Below are positions 50,877-59,573 of a stretch of DNA of 64,000 nt, piece after piece. The DNA lies in contig NZ_CP023702.1 of NCBI RefSeq assembly GCF_008704555.1, positions 7,486,001-7,550,000 of the forward strand, read 5' to 3'. Both the position numbers and the translations under genes were made by a program. The stretch comes from Streptomyces nitrosporeus. Lineage in GTDB: Bacteria; Actinomycetota; Actinomycetes; Streptomycetales; Streptomycetaceae. The notes beneath the pieces are model-generated. The model saw only the letters and a program-made list of their open reading frames with translations, was not told the origin of the DNA and ran no database searches. Position 1 is the stretch's first letter. Each line of letters begins with the position of its first letter.

Positions 50877-51812
50877 TCAGGGGGTCCTTCGCGCGGCCGG
50901 GATATCCCAGCCGAGTTCGGTGTACGCGGTTCCGGCGCGGATACCGTCGATCGCCGCACGGGCGTAGGCGACCATCGGTTCCGGCAGGCCGTCCAGCGGC
51001 CACCACGCCCATGCAGTGCACTTGCCGGGCTCCCGCACCTCCGGTTCGCCGGTCCACCGGGACGCGGCGAAGAACAACTGGACACGGGGTTCGGCCCCTT
51101 CCCGGTCGTCCAGCAGGTGCACGGTGTGGACGAGTTCGAGGTCGGCCGGGCCGATCACGAGCCCCGCCTCCTCGTACGCTTCACGGACCAGGCACGCACG
51201 GGCGCTCTCCTGCTCGACATGGCCAGCGAGGACATGCCAGATGTCACCGGCGAACGCCGCGTCCGGGTGCCGCAGACCGAGCAGGGTGGAGCCGTTCCGT
51301 TCGAGGAAGAGGTGTGCGCCGACCACGTTCTTCACCGCCCCCGCACCGCCGTGGCCGGTGGCCGGCCGTGGCCCGGCCACCGGCTGGAGGGGATGGGCGG
51401 CGTGATGGGACTTGATCGCTTCGTGGGCCCACGGGCACATGGAGAGCTGGTCCATGGTGGTGAGGTCGAACCAGGCGAACATGATTCCCTCGGACACCGG
51501 GAGGGAACGGGCGTCGCCGTCCCAACGGGCTGTGTAGAGGTGGATGTTCCCCTCGGTGACGTACGGGCCGTGGGCCGTCGTGGTGGTGTACGGGGTCACT
51601 TCGGGCAGGACGAGGCCGGTCTCTTCGAGGATCTCGCGGGCGATCGTCCCGTCCGGACTCTCGCCCTCCTCGGGGCCCCCTCCGACCAGCGACCACGTTC
51701 CCGCGTCGCAGATCGGCTTGTGCGCGTCGCGCAGATGCAGGAGGTACTGGCCGCGGTTGTTGACGATGATCACAGCGGTGCAGGCTGCGCCGGTGGCGTG
51801 TGCGGTGGACAT
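50877..51812 (-). CDS. Tandem NUDIX hydrolase
   Basis: 311 residues with two NUDIX domains. The first box, GGGPEEGESPDGTIAREILE then ETGL, is complete. The second, GHVEQESARACLVREAYEEA then GL, is one residue short before the first Glu but keeps REAYEEAGL. The first domain starts ACTAVIIVNNRGQYLLHLRD, the second GAHLFLERNGSTLLGLRHPD. Substrates (nucleoside diphosphates linked to X) are unknown. AAGGTGAG precedes ATG 51812. It lies 79 bases after the ABC exporter gene on the same strand, within the same apparent operon. Confidence 0.88.
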   Translation of the reverse strand: MSTAHATGAACTAVIIVNNRGQYLLHLRDAHKPICDAGTWSLVGGGPEEGESPDGTIAREILEETGLVLPEVTPYTTTTAHGPYVTEGNIHLYTARWDGDARSLPVSEGIMFAWFDLTTMDQLSMCPWAHEAIKSHHAAHPLQPVAGPRPATGHGGAGAVKNVVGAHLFLERNGSTLLGLRHPDAAFAGDIWHVLAGHVEQESARACLVREAYEEAGLVIGPADLELVHTVHLLDDREGAEPRVQLFFAASRWTGEPEVREPGKCTAWAWWPLDGLPEPMVAYARAAIDGIRAGTAYTELGWDIPAARRTP

Positions 51813-51891
51813 GGGGCTCACCTTCGGCTGGTCGGAGCGGGTCGGTGACAGAGCGGGGCGGCGTGCGGCAGGCCGGACAGGAGGGGCGTGT

Positions 51892-53892
51892 TCACGCGGT
51901 GGCCGGTCCCCCCGCCGGCGTTTCCACCGTCTCCGGGCCCGGCTGCCCGGGAAGGGAGGGGGAACGGAACTGGCGCGCCTGCAGTTCGTAGGCGTCACGG
52001 AACGCGCCGGTCCCCGTGGCCGGATCCATGAGCTGGGCGAAGGTCCCGTGCTCGGCCACCTCACCCCGGTCCAGGACGTAGATGTAGTCGGCCTCGCGCA
52101 CGCTGTGCAGACGATGGGTGATCAGGACGGTGGTCCGCCCGGCGCCGGCCAGACGGTGGATCCGGTCGAAGACCTGCTGCTCGGCGGCCGGGTCGAGAGC
52201 GCTGGTCGGCTCGTCGACGATCAGTACCTGGCCGTCCCGGTGCCGGGCGCGGCTCAGCCCCACCTTCTGCCACTGCCCGCCGGAGAGATCCTGCCCGCCC
52301 TGGTACCCGCGCGCGAGCAGTGTGTCCAGCCCCCGGGGCAGACCCTTGACGATGTCGTCGGTGCCCGCGTAGGCGGCAGCCGGTGCGATCGCCTCGTCGT
52401 CCATCGGCGCGGCGGGACGGCCGATGCCGATGTTCACCCGGGCGGTGAAGGGCCACCGGTAGAAGTCCTGGGCGACCATCGCGACACGGTCGAAGACTTG
52501 CGCGCGGTCTGCTTCGGCGGTGCTCACTTCACCCCACAGGACCTGCCCGCTGTCCGGGAGCCGTAGCCCGGACAGCAGTTTGACCAGAGTCGATTTCCCC
52601 GACCCGTTGGGGCCGACCAGGGCCACGGTGCGGCCGCGCGGGATGACCAGGTCCACCTCGTGCAGTGAAGGGGCGTCGGCACCGGGGTAGGTGAAGGTGA
52701 CCTTCTCGAAGCGGATCTCCTCCACCCGCTCGGCAAGGGCCTGTCCGGTGGCCGGGATGGCGCGCCGTGCCGCCTCCTCGCACAGCTTCTCCAGGTCGGC
52801 GACGAACAGGGCTTCGCTCTGGACGTCGGTGACACGTACCACGAGGTCGGTGATACCCGCCGAGCCGGTGCGGATCGCCAGCACGGCGGTGCCGGCGACC
52901 GCGAGTTCCGTCTGCCCGTGCCACAGCAGCAGCCCCAGCGCCCCGTAGGTCGCCAGCGCCGCCAGGCCGGCGGCCGTGTCGGCGCCCAGCGTGATGCGCA
53001 TGCCGGCCTTCGCCAGCCGGGTCTGCTCGCGTTCACTGGTCTCGGCCATGCCCCGGAAGTGCTTCAGCAGGAACGGTCCCACGCCGTGGACGCGGACCTC
53101 CCCGGCCGCCTGCTGGTCGATCAGCAGACGGCTGATCATCTGGGCGGCGCGCACATGCTGGACGAACCGGTGCCAGCTCACATAACGGTGCCGGGCCATC
53201 GCCAGGGCGCTCCACGCCCGGGGCGCCGCCATCGCGGCCAGCAGCGGCAGCAGCGTCCAGTGCAGGACGACCAGCACCCCGCCCGCGGCGATCAGCGAGA
53301 TCGCCGCGGTGACCACCGCGGCGCAGGACACCACCATCCGCCGTGCCGAGTCCGCGCCGTACTGCGCGGAGTCCATCAGCCGGTGGAAGGCGTCGTCCTC
53401 GACCGCCTCCAACTCCACGCGTGCGACCAGGGCCAGGTACCGCTCGGTCGCCACCCTCTGCGTCTTCGGTTCCAGGATCCCGGTGGCCGCGGCCGACACC
53501 GAGGCCAGCACCGACCCGATCACCGCGAGCAGCCCCACCGCGGCCATCGACGGCAAGGCCGAGCGCAACCGCTCCTCGACGGCCCCCGGCGCCAGCAGTT
53601 CGGCCAGCAGCGCGTTGACCGTCACCAGGGCGGCCGCCTGCGCGAGACCACGTCCGGCCTCGCTGACGGCCACGGCGTACAGTGCGCGCCGGTCGGCCCG
53701 GTGCGCGAGGCGGATCGCGACACGCACCTGCCGGGGGAGGGAGAGGGCCATCGTCTTCGGACCGAGCTTCAGCCAGGAGTCATGATGCCGGTTCCAGCCC
53801 TGGTCGTAAGCGAGTTCGCCGCCGAACAGCAGCGTTTCGGAAGACGAGGGGCCCGTCTCGGACGATGTGCCGTCCTCGGGGGAGCCGGTCAC
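51892..53892 (-). CDS. ABC exporter with fused membrane and ATPase domains
   Basis: 666 residues. A polar N-terminus of about 60 residues precedes a membrane domain with five or six helices (about 75-340). The ATPase domain follows: Walker A VALVGPNGSGKSTLVKLL, signature QDLSGGQWQKVGLSRARHRD, Walker B VLIVDEPTSALDP, switch LITHRLHSV. This half-size exporter would work as a dimer. Its layout is like exporters in RiPP and other natural-product clusters. GTG 53892 overlaps the stop of a 46-codon ORF (GTGA). It could export the product of the neighbouring methyltransferase/NUDIX genes. Confidence 0.9.
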   Translation of the reverse strand: MTGSPEDGTSSETGPSSSETLLFGGELAYDQGWNRHHDSWLKLGPKTMALSLPRQVRVAIRLAHRADRRALYAVAVSEAGRGLAQAAALVTVNALLAELLAPGAVEERLRSALPSMAAVGLLAVIGSVLASVSAAATGILEPKTQRVATERYLALVARVELEAVEDDAFHRLMDSAQYGADSARRMVVSCAAVVTAAISLIAAGGVLVVLHWTLLPLLAAMAAPRAWSALAMARHRYVSWHRFVQHVRAAQMISRLLIDQQAAGEVRVHGVGPFLLKHFRGMAETSEREQTRLAKAGMRITLGADTAAGLAALATYGALGLLLWHGQTELAVAGTAVLAIRTGSAGITDLVVRVTDVQSEALFVADLEKLCEEAARRAIPATGQALAERVEEIRFEKVTFTYPGADAPSLHEVDLVIPRGRTVALVGPNGSGKSTLVKLLSGLRLPDSGQVLWGEVSTAEADRAQVFDRVAMVAQDFYRWPFTARVNIGIGRPAAPMDDEAIAPAAAYAGTDDIVKGLPRGLDTLLARGYQGGQDLSGGQWQKVGLSRARHRDGQVLIVDEPTSALDPAAEQQVFDRIHRLAGAGRTTVLITHRLHSVREADYIYVLDRGEVAEHGTFAQLMDPATGTGAFRDAYELQARQFRSPSLPGQPGPETVETPAGGPATA

Positions 53893-54029
53893 GACCGCCA
53901 CCGCCCATCCGGTCGCGCCGGGCTGCCCGTGGCGGCGGCCGGGCGAGGGCCGGCCGCGTCGCAGCACGGCTCCTCGGGCCGGGGGAGCAGGGCCGGCACG
54001 TCGTGCTCAGGTACGGGCGCAGGATGCAT
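53889..54029 (-). CDS. 46-residue ORF coupled to the ABC exporter, possible precursor peptide
   Basis: ATG 54029 has a strong site (CCGGAGGACACC) and the frame ends in TGA overlapping the exporter GTG. The peptide begins MHPAPVPEHDVPALLPRPEE and continues PCCDAAGPRPAAATGSPARP, then DGRWRS. It is rich in Pro and has an adjacent Cys pair. It could be a RiPP precursor, or simply a leader ORF for translational coupling. There is no recognised precursor motif. Confidence 0.45.
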   Translation of the reverse strand: MHPAPVPEHDVPALLPRPEEPCCDAAGPRPAAATGSPARPDGRWRS

Positions 54030-54358
54030 GGTGTCCTCCGGTGAACGGGCGGCAGGCGAGTCGCCAGGCTCAACGAGGGCCCTATGCTTTTCGAACACAC
54101 GTATTTCGGACGGAGTCGAACTCAGGCGCCGGGCGGCAGCGCACGGATGCCGGATACACCGACCCCCGCCGCGCAAGGGCACTCAACCGTCCGGGAGTTG
54201 GCCGAATCGCAGCGATCCGCAGCCCGTGACCGCGTGCCCTCGCCGCCTGCGGTGCTTCGTGCCGCAGCCCTGAGGACGGGCCGCTCGGTGGAGTCCACCG
54301 CCGAGCCCGGCCGGGCCGCGGCACGGGCGGGCTGCGTACGGCTCGCGCCCGGCGTCCT
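54030..54358. other. Intergenic region before the small ORF and exporter
   Basis: About 330 bases hold no supported gene. If the upstream methyltransferase frame is taken literally it runs through here to 54082, but that tail looks noncoding. The sequence around 54080-54110 (CGAACACACGTATTTCGGAC on the plus strand) is less GC-rich and could contain the exporter promoter. Confidence 0.4.
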
Positions 54359-55197
54359 TCAGCGGTTGACGGCGATGGCGGCGAACTGCGGTGCCTCGCT
54401 GCTGTAGGGGCTCCGGTGAGGTCGCCGAGGATCTCGACGTCTGCGAAACCGGCGTCGACCAGGTCACCGGTCAGTTCGTCCGGGGTGAAGTAGCGCACCC
54501 AGTTGAAGTAGGTTCTGGTCCTGTCGGTCTCGAAGATCTCGAACTTGTCCAGCGACACACGCTCGCTCTCGTAGCGGTAGGTGTTGTGGAAGCCGAAGTA
54601 GGGCCGGTCGGACCAGAACCCGTCCATGAGGGACGGCGCGTAGGCCGCCTGTTCGCGTACGCCGGCCATCGCGGCCGCCGAGTCGACGTCGAAGGCGAAG
54701 GAGCCGCCGCTGTCGAGATGGGCGCGGACCGTGCGCAGGAGTGCCCGCCGGCCGTCCGGGGTCAGCGCGCAGTAGTCGCGCATCACCATGATGACCAGGT
54801 CGTACCGTGCCTCGTCCCGGTAGGAGAGGTAGTCCTGCTCCAGGTAGCGGACGGACAGACCGTCCGCGCGGGCGAGCGACTCCGCGTGATCGAGCGAGCG
54901 GGAGGACAGGTCCAGCCCGGTCACGTCCGCCCCGGTGCGGGCGAGGCGCGTGGTGTACAGGCCCGGACCGCAGCCGAAATCGGCGACGCGCAGGCCCGGA
55001 CGGACGTGGAAGCGGCTGATGATCCAGGCGGCGATCTTCTCGAGATGCTCTGCCCGGTAGGAGGAGAGGTCGACGTGCGGGTCCAGGTGCGCGGCGAGCA
55101 TGCGCGCGGAGATGTGGGGATCGGTCCACAGGTCCGGGGTCGTGACCTGCGAGTAGACGGGGGGACGGGTGTTGAGGACTGACAGTTCTTCGAACAT
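54359..55197 (-). CDS. Class I SAM-dependent methyltransferase with apparent C-terminal frameshift
   Basis: About 280 residues. From ATG 55197 (MFEELSVLNTRPPVYSQVTT) the core reads VADFGCGPGLYTTRLARTG, VTGLDLSSRSLDHAES and YDLVIMVMRDYCALTPDGRR, and later FETDRTRTYFNWVRYFTPDE. Near 54410 the frame seems to lose one base in a C-run. A neighbouring frame supplies the expected ending PYSSEAPQFAAIAVNR and a stop at 54359. Read literally, the protein runs on to 54082 with a noncoding-like tail. Its substrate is unknown. It is the upstream member of the exporter/NUDIX cluster. Confidence 0.8.
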
Positions 55198-55547
55198 GGC
55201 TGTGCTTTCGTCGTTTCCGGTGGCATGGGTGCCGGCATCCCGGGCGCACAGGTGCGACGGCGCCCGTACCGGGACGGGAGCCGTTCGCCGGACGGTGCCC
55301 GCCAGCGACGTCCGCTCCCAAGGACGAGGAGAGCGCACCTGCCCGGCGACGGACACGCCGGTCCGCAGGCCGCCGGCACCGGGCATCGCGAAGGGGCCGT
55401 CGAGCGGCTGAGGCATGAGGGACCGCGGGCTTACCGGCGCATGACGAGAAGGGTAGGAACAACCCCGCCGCGGCGCAAACGACATTCCGGTTGCCGCGGC
55501 GCGTGCGCTCCCGGGGGCGGTTCCGGTGCCGGTGCGGCCGGCCCTGT
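55198..55547. other. Intergenic region between HelD and methyltransferase genes
   Basis: This 350-base gap lies between two minus-strand genes. No gene is supported. It should hold the promoter of the methyltransferase/exporter cluster and the terminator of the HelD gene. Confidence 0.35.
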
Positions 55548-57599
55548 TCATCTCGGCAGGTGTGGACTGGGCGGGCCGGTGTGGGTCACGGTGAGGCGGT
55601 GCAGCGCGCGGGTGCAGGCGATGTACAGCAGCGAACGGTCGGCGGCGGAGCTGTACTCCTGCGCCGACGCCCGGGCGACGATCACTTCGTCGAACTCGAG
55701 GCCCTTGGCGAGCGTCACGGGAATGACCGTGATGTCGTGCCCGAGCACGCCGCGTGAGTCGGCTGTCGCCAGGAGGATTTCCTCCAGCTTCTTCGACAGC
55801 TGTCGCCGCAGGAGCTGTGCTTGCGAGCGTGACCTGGTGATGACCGCGAGGCGGCCGCGTCCGGCGGCGCGGAACCGTCCGAGTTCCTCGGCCATCCACC
55901 CGGTCTCCGACTCGCTGGTGTCGAAGCCGAGCACCTGGGGCTCGTGGCCGTGGCGGTCGATCGTCGCGACCCGGTGTCCCCGGATCTTCGAGGCGAACTC
56001 CATGATCTCGGTCGTCGAACGGTAGCTGCGGTTCAGCTCCATCACCCGCGCGTCGTCGAACAGCCCCGCAAGGTCGTCCACGGTGTAGTTCTCGGTGTTC
56101 CCCAGCGCTTGGCCGACGTCGCCGAGAACGGTCATGTCGCATCGGAAGAGCTGCCGTAGCACCGCGTACTGGGTCGGTGAGTAGTCCTGCATCTCGTCGA
56201 TCATGAGGTGCTGGATCCGCTCGTCGGCGTCGAGTCCGTCGAACCGGGCCGCCACGAAGAGGAAGGGGTAGACGTCCGCCCACTCCAGGGTCCCCGCCGC
56301 CGGCGTCCGGAACGCCGCCGGGGCGTCTTCGCGCCGGAACAGTTCGCGGTAGAGCGCCCGCGCGCTTCTGGCGGTCAGCATGGCGGTGAGCGCCTTCGCC
56401 ACCTCGCCGGGCCGCGGGTAGGTGGTGGCGAAGGCCCGGTCCTGGCGGTCCCGCCTGCAGATGAACTCGGCCATCTCGCGAAGGCGCGTCCGCACCGGCA
56501 GCGAGGCCATGCGCCCGTAGAGCCCGCGCAGCTCCTCGGCCTCGACCCTGCACCCCTTGACGTGCAGGTCGCGGGGTTCGAAACAGAGCGGGACAGCCTC
56601 GTCCACGGCCCGCTCCAGCCACCGGTGGAACGACCACGTCGACTTGCCCGATGCGCGCTCCCGTGCCGCGTCGTCGCCGGGCTCGACCGGGTCGACCGGT
56701 TCGGTGAAGTCCAGACGGTGTCGCAGGAGCTGGGCACGGGCGAGACCGGCGAGGCCGAGTGAGGCGATCTGTTCCTCGCCCAGCTCGGGCAGCACGTCCG
56801 AGACGTACTCGGCGAAGAGGCCGTTGGGCGAGACGATGGCCATGTTCTCGGCCCGGAGCCGTCCACGCCGGCGGTACAGCAGATAGGCGATGCGGTGCAG
56901 TGCGATCGAGGTCTTCCCGGACCCGGCGACGCCCTGGATGACGAGGGTACGGTCCGATTCGTTACGGATGATCTCGTTCTGCTCACGCTGGATGGTGGCG
57001 ATGATGGAACGCATATGGGCGTCGGTCGTCCGCCCGATCTCCTCCAGCAGGATCTCGTCACGGACCGCGTCCGCCGTGTCGACGGCGAACCGCAGCAGTC
57101 CGTCCTCGATCTTGATCTGGCGCTTGCGCTCGATCTGCCCGCCGATCCTCCCGGCGGGCGCCTCGTAGCTCGCCCGGCCGAGCTCGGCCTCGTAGTACAC
57201 CCCGCCCAGCGGGGACCGCCAGTCCACCACCGCCGTGCCCTCGGCGTCCTGGAGCGCGTTACGCCCGATGTAGTGGGCCTCCCGGGCGCTGGTCGCGTCC
57301 GGGGTGAAGTCGAGCCGGGCGAAGTAGGGGGATTCCCGCATGGCCTTCAGCCGCTCGCGCAGGCGCGTGGCGTGAGCGCCCTCGGCGTCGATGTCCCGCA
57401 GGAGGAGTTCGTTCCGGTACATCTCGGCGGGGTCGAGCTCGCCTCGGTTCTCGGCCATGTATGCCTTGACACCGCGGTAGTTGCTGTCGTGGGTCTCGAT
57501 GGTTCCGGTCACCGACTCGATCTTGCGTTCCAGGCGGCGCAGGGTGGCGGCGAGGTGGCCGGCTTCCGCCTGATGGGCGTCCGACGACTCGGGGGTCAC
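55548..57599 (-). CDS. HelD-like RNA-polymerase-associated helicase
   Basis: 683 residues. The N-terminal coiled-coil arm (AATLRRLERKIESVTGTIET) precedes a UvrD-like ATPase: Walker A VIQGVAGSGKTSIALHRIAY, Walker B HLMIDEMQDYSPTQYAVL, motif III/IV VLGDVGQALGNTENYTVDDL and LNRSYRSTTEIMEFA, and motif VI SLLYIACTRALHRLTVTH. The N-terminal arm and YYEAELGRASY-type insert are those of HelD proteins, which bind RNA polymerase, release stalled DNA and can protect against rifampicin. GTG 57599 has AGGAG seven bases upstream and overlaps the AraC-type stop (GTGA). Confidence 0.88.
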   Translation of the reverse strand: MTPESSDAHQAEAGHLAATLRRLERKIESVTGTIETHDSNYRGVKAYMAENRGELDPAEMYRNELLLRDIDAEGAHATRLRERLKAMRESPYFARLDFTPDATSAREAHYIGRNALQDAEGTAVVDWRSPLGGVYYEAELGRASYEAPAGRIGGQIERKRQIKIEDGLLRFAVDTADAVRDEILLEEIGRTTDAHMRSIIATIQREQNEIIRNESDRTLVIQGVAGSGKTSIALHRIAYLLYRRRGRLRAENMAIVSPNGLFAEYVSDVLPELGEEQIASLGLAGLARAQLLRHRLDFTEPVDPVEPGDDAARERASGKSTWSFHRWLERAVDEAVPLCFEPRDLHVKGCRVEAEELRGLYGRMASLPVRTRLREMAEFICRRDRQDRAFATTYPRPGEVAKALTAMLTARSARALYRELFRREDAPAAFRTPAAGTLEWADVYPFLFVAARFDGLDADERIQHLMIDEMQDYSPTQYAVLRQLFRCDMTVLGDVGQALGNTENYTVDDLAGLFDDARVMELNRSYRSTTEIMEFASKIRGHRVATIDRHGHEPQVLGFDTSESETGWMAEELGRFRAAGRGRLAVITRSRSQAQLLRRQLSKKLEEILLATADSRGVLGHDITVIPVTLAKGLEFDEVIVARASAQEYSSAADRSLLYIACTRALHRLTVTHTGPPSPHLPR

Positions 57600-58417
57600 A
57601 GAGATGCTCCTGACGGTTCGAACTCGAGAAGTTGTGTGGGGTAGCCGAATTCCACGCGTAGGGGCGCGGGCCGGAAACCGAGACGGAGCAGGGCCCGGCG
57701 GTGGCCGAGGTCGGCGCTGTCGCCGTCCCGGAAGGTGGTGATGGACAGCCGCGGACGGTCCTGGGCCGCGCGCAGCAGCGAGGACAGCACCGACGACGCG
57801 CGGACCAGCGGATGCACGGCGAGGTACTCGATATGACCGGTCGCCGAGTCGACGGTCATCGCTGCCGCGCCCTGTCCCTCGCGGTGGGCGAAGAACACCT
57901 GGCGGGTGTCGGCCTGCCGGCCGAGCGCCCCGGTGTGCTGCTCGACGTCGAGCGCGGGCAGCATGTCGACCGCCGCGAGCGACAGCGGAAGGAGGAGGCC
58001 GGCATCCGCCCGGTCGGTGACGTCCAAGCCGCTCCCGGCGCGGCTCAGCTGCCACTCGGATTCGTCGAACCGGTAGGGCAGGAGCAGCGGGAAGAACCGC
58101 TGCGCGCGTCGCCAGGCCGCCGGAGGTGTGCCGTAGTGCGCGGAGAAGACGTTGGTGAACGACTGCTGACCGCTGAATCCGTGGCGCATGGCGATGTCGA
58201 TGATCGGCTCGGATGTGGCGACCAGCGCTCGCGCGGCCTCTGTGAGCCGCCTGCGGCGTATGTAGGCGTGGAGGGTCAGGCCGAACGTACGGCGAAAGGA
58301 ACGATGGAAGTGATAGGGCGAGTAGCCCGCGCGTGCGGCGACACGGTCGAGGTGAAGATCGGTGTGCAGGGAACGTTCGATGAAATCGACCGTGGCGGCG
58401 TGCTCGGCCGACCGCAT
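57596..58417 (-). CDS. AraC-family regulator with C-terminal acetyltransferase-like domain
   Basis: 273 residues. The AraC double helix-turn-helix is at the N-terminus: LHLDRVAARAGYSPYHFHRS and IIDIAMRHGFSGQQSFTNVF, then YGTPPAAWRR. The C-terminal half (RQVFFAHREGQGAAAMTVDS, GHIEYLAVHPLVRASSVLSS, LGHRRALLRLGFRPAPLRVE) has a GNAT-like layout, as in some ligand-sensing or modifying regulators. GGAGGAGAGC precedes ATG 58417. It is translationally coupled to the HelD gene, so it may control HelD expression in response to a small molecule. Confidence 0.87.
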   Translation of the reverse strand: MRSAEHAATVDFIERSLHTDLHLDRVAARAGYSPYHFHRSFRRTFGLTLHAYIRRRRLTEAARALVATSEPIIDIAMRHGFSGQQSFTNVFSAHYGTPPAAWRRAQRFFPLLLPYRFDESEWQLSRAGSGLDVTDRADAGLLLPLSLAAVDMLPALDVEQHTGALGRQADTRQVFFAHREGQGAAAMTVDSATGHIEYLAVHPLVRASSVLSSLLRAAQDRPRLSITTFRDGDSADLGHRRALLRLGFRPAPLRVEFGYPTQLLEFEPSGASL

Positions 58418-58535
58418 GCTCTCCTCCGGTGGTTTTGCCCTGATATCGGCTGTAACGCAGGTTTGTGCGCCCTCCAGGCTAACCGGCGGCCGTCCTTCCG
58501 GTTTGCTCGTTCTTGCGCGGAAAGGGCTGCTCGGG

Positions 58536-59051
58536 TCAGGGGGTGTCGGGGGCGGCTCCTCGCAGGAAGAGGTCGACGACGTCCTGGGCCAGGCGGTCGG
58601 CTGTGGCCGGGGTGCTGTCGTCTTGTGGGGGGCGGACGGTGGCGGCGAGTTCCATGAAGGCGGTGGCGAGGAATCCGGGGTCGGCTTCCCGTAGTTCGCC
58701 GGTGGCCACGGCCTGGGTCATGAGGTCGGTGACGGGCTGGATGAGGCCGCGGACGTAGGCGTGGGAGACCTCGGCGCGCCGGTCGTCGTCGAGGGCGAGG
58801 AGTTTGTCGCGCAGGGTGCCGGGGGTGGCGAGGGCTCCCTGGAGGAGGGCTGCGGCTTCCTCGGTGTAGTGGTGGGCCACTTCCATGAACAGGGCGGGCT
58901 TTCCGCCGGGGAAGTGGTGGTAGAGGCTGGCCTTCTTCACGTCGACGGCTCTGGCGATGTCGTCGAGGGAGACGCCGGGGTAGCCGTGGTCGGCGAGGCG
59001 GCGGGCGAACTCGTCGCGGGCACGGGCGCGGGTGTCGGTCTGGCGGGGCAT
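58536..59051 (-). CDS. TetR-family repressor
   Basis: 171 residues. The helix-turn-helix is VSLDDIARAVDVKKASLYHH. The ligand-binding domain follows (LDDDRRAEVSHAYVRGLIQP, PGFLATAFMELAATVR). It lies five bases after a decayed exporter ATPase gene on the same strand; both follow a perfect inverted repeat at 59548-59573 that is the expected operator. Its drug-exporter target seems lost, leaving an autoregulated repressor. Confidence 0.9.
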   Translation of the reverse strand: MPRQTDTRARARDEFARRLADHGYPGVSLDDIARAVDVKKASLYHHFPGGKPALFMEVAHHYTEEAAALLQGALATPGTLRDKLLALDDDRRAEVSHAYVRGLIQPVTDLMTQAVATGELREADPGFLATAFMELAATVRPPQDDSTPATADRLAQDVVDLFLRGAAPDTP

Positions 59052-59056
59052 GGTGG

Positions 59057-59542
59057 TCAGACTCCTGTACGGGTGCGGCGGGTCAGGGCGAGGTGGGCCG
59101 CGGCGGCGCCCGCCGCCAGGACGGCGAGAGCGACGAGGACGCCCGGCAGCGGGCAGCTGCCCTGGCGGTGAGGGGTCCGGCGCGGCGTGTGCGGGCCCGC
59201 CGGACGGTGAGCGGCCGGAGCCGTCCTTGCGGGCGCAGCGGTTCGAGGGTGGACATGAGGGGGTCGAGGGCGGCGCCCTGGGAGGCGGCCCCGGTGCGGT
59301 GGCGGACCGGTCCGGAGCCGCGGGTGGTGTCGGGCCCCGGCGGCCTGGGCGGGACCCCGGGAGGGGTGGAGCGTCGTGGTGAGCGTCCGGGCGGCGGTGT
59401 TCTTGCCCGAACCATGGGGGCCGGGCGGTCCGTAGCCCTCTCCCGGGTTCGCTGCCGGGCCGGGCCTGTCCGCGGCCGTGCGATCGGGGAGGCCCCGGCC
59501 CGGCCCCGTGGCGAGGATGGCTGGAGTGGTGGCGTTGCCCAT
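59057..59542 (-). pseudogene. Decayed DrrA-like drug exporter ATPase with trace of permease
   Basis: The frame begins MGNATTPAILATGPGRGLPD, followed by a worn Walker A (GPHGSGKNT where GPNGAGKTT is expected) and ARTLTTTLHPSRG, typical of daunorubicin-resistance ATPases. The rest of the ATPase is missing. The end (VLVALAVLAAGAAAAHLALT) looks like the last helix of the permease partner. A large internal deletion explains this. The ATG at 59542 sits directly beside the operator. Confidence 0.65.
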
Positions 59543-59547
59543 GCCTA

Positions 59548-59573
59548 AAACCTACCTATTGATAGGTAGGTTT
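59548..59573. promoter_or_regulatory. Perfect TetR-type operator
   Basis: AAACCTACCTAT (59548-59559) and ATAGGTAGGTTT (59562-59573) are perfect 12-base inverted arms about a 2-base centre. It ends six bases before the ATG of the exporter remnant, so the mRNA is probably leaderless and blocked by the TetR protein. Confidence 0.85.

Noticed and set aside
54082..56637. An 851-codon minus-strand frame covering the methyltransferase and part of the helicase
   Set aside because: Only the part from 55197 onward resembles a methyltransferase. The upstream third is antisense-like shadow over the helicase frame, and the tail after 54410 is out of frame with the natural ending.
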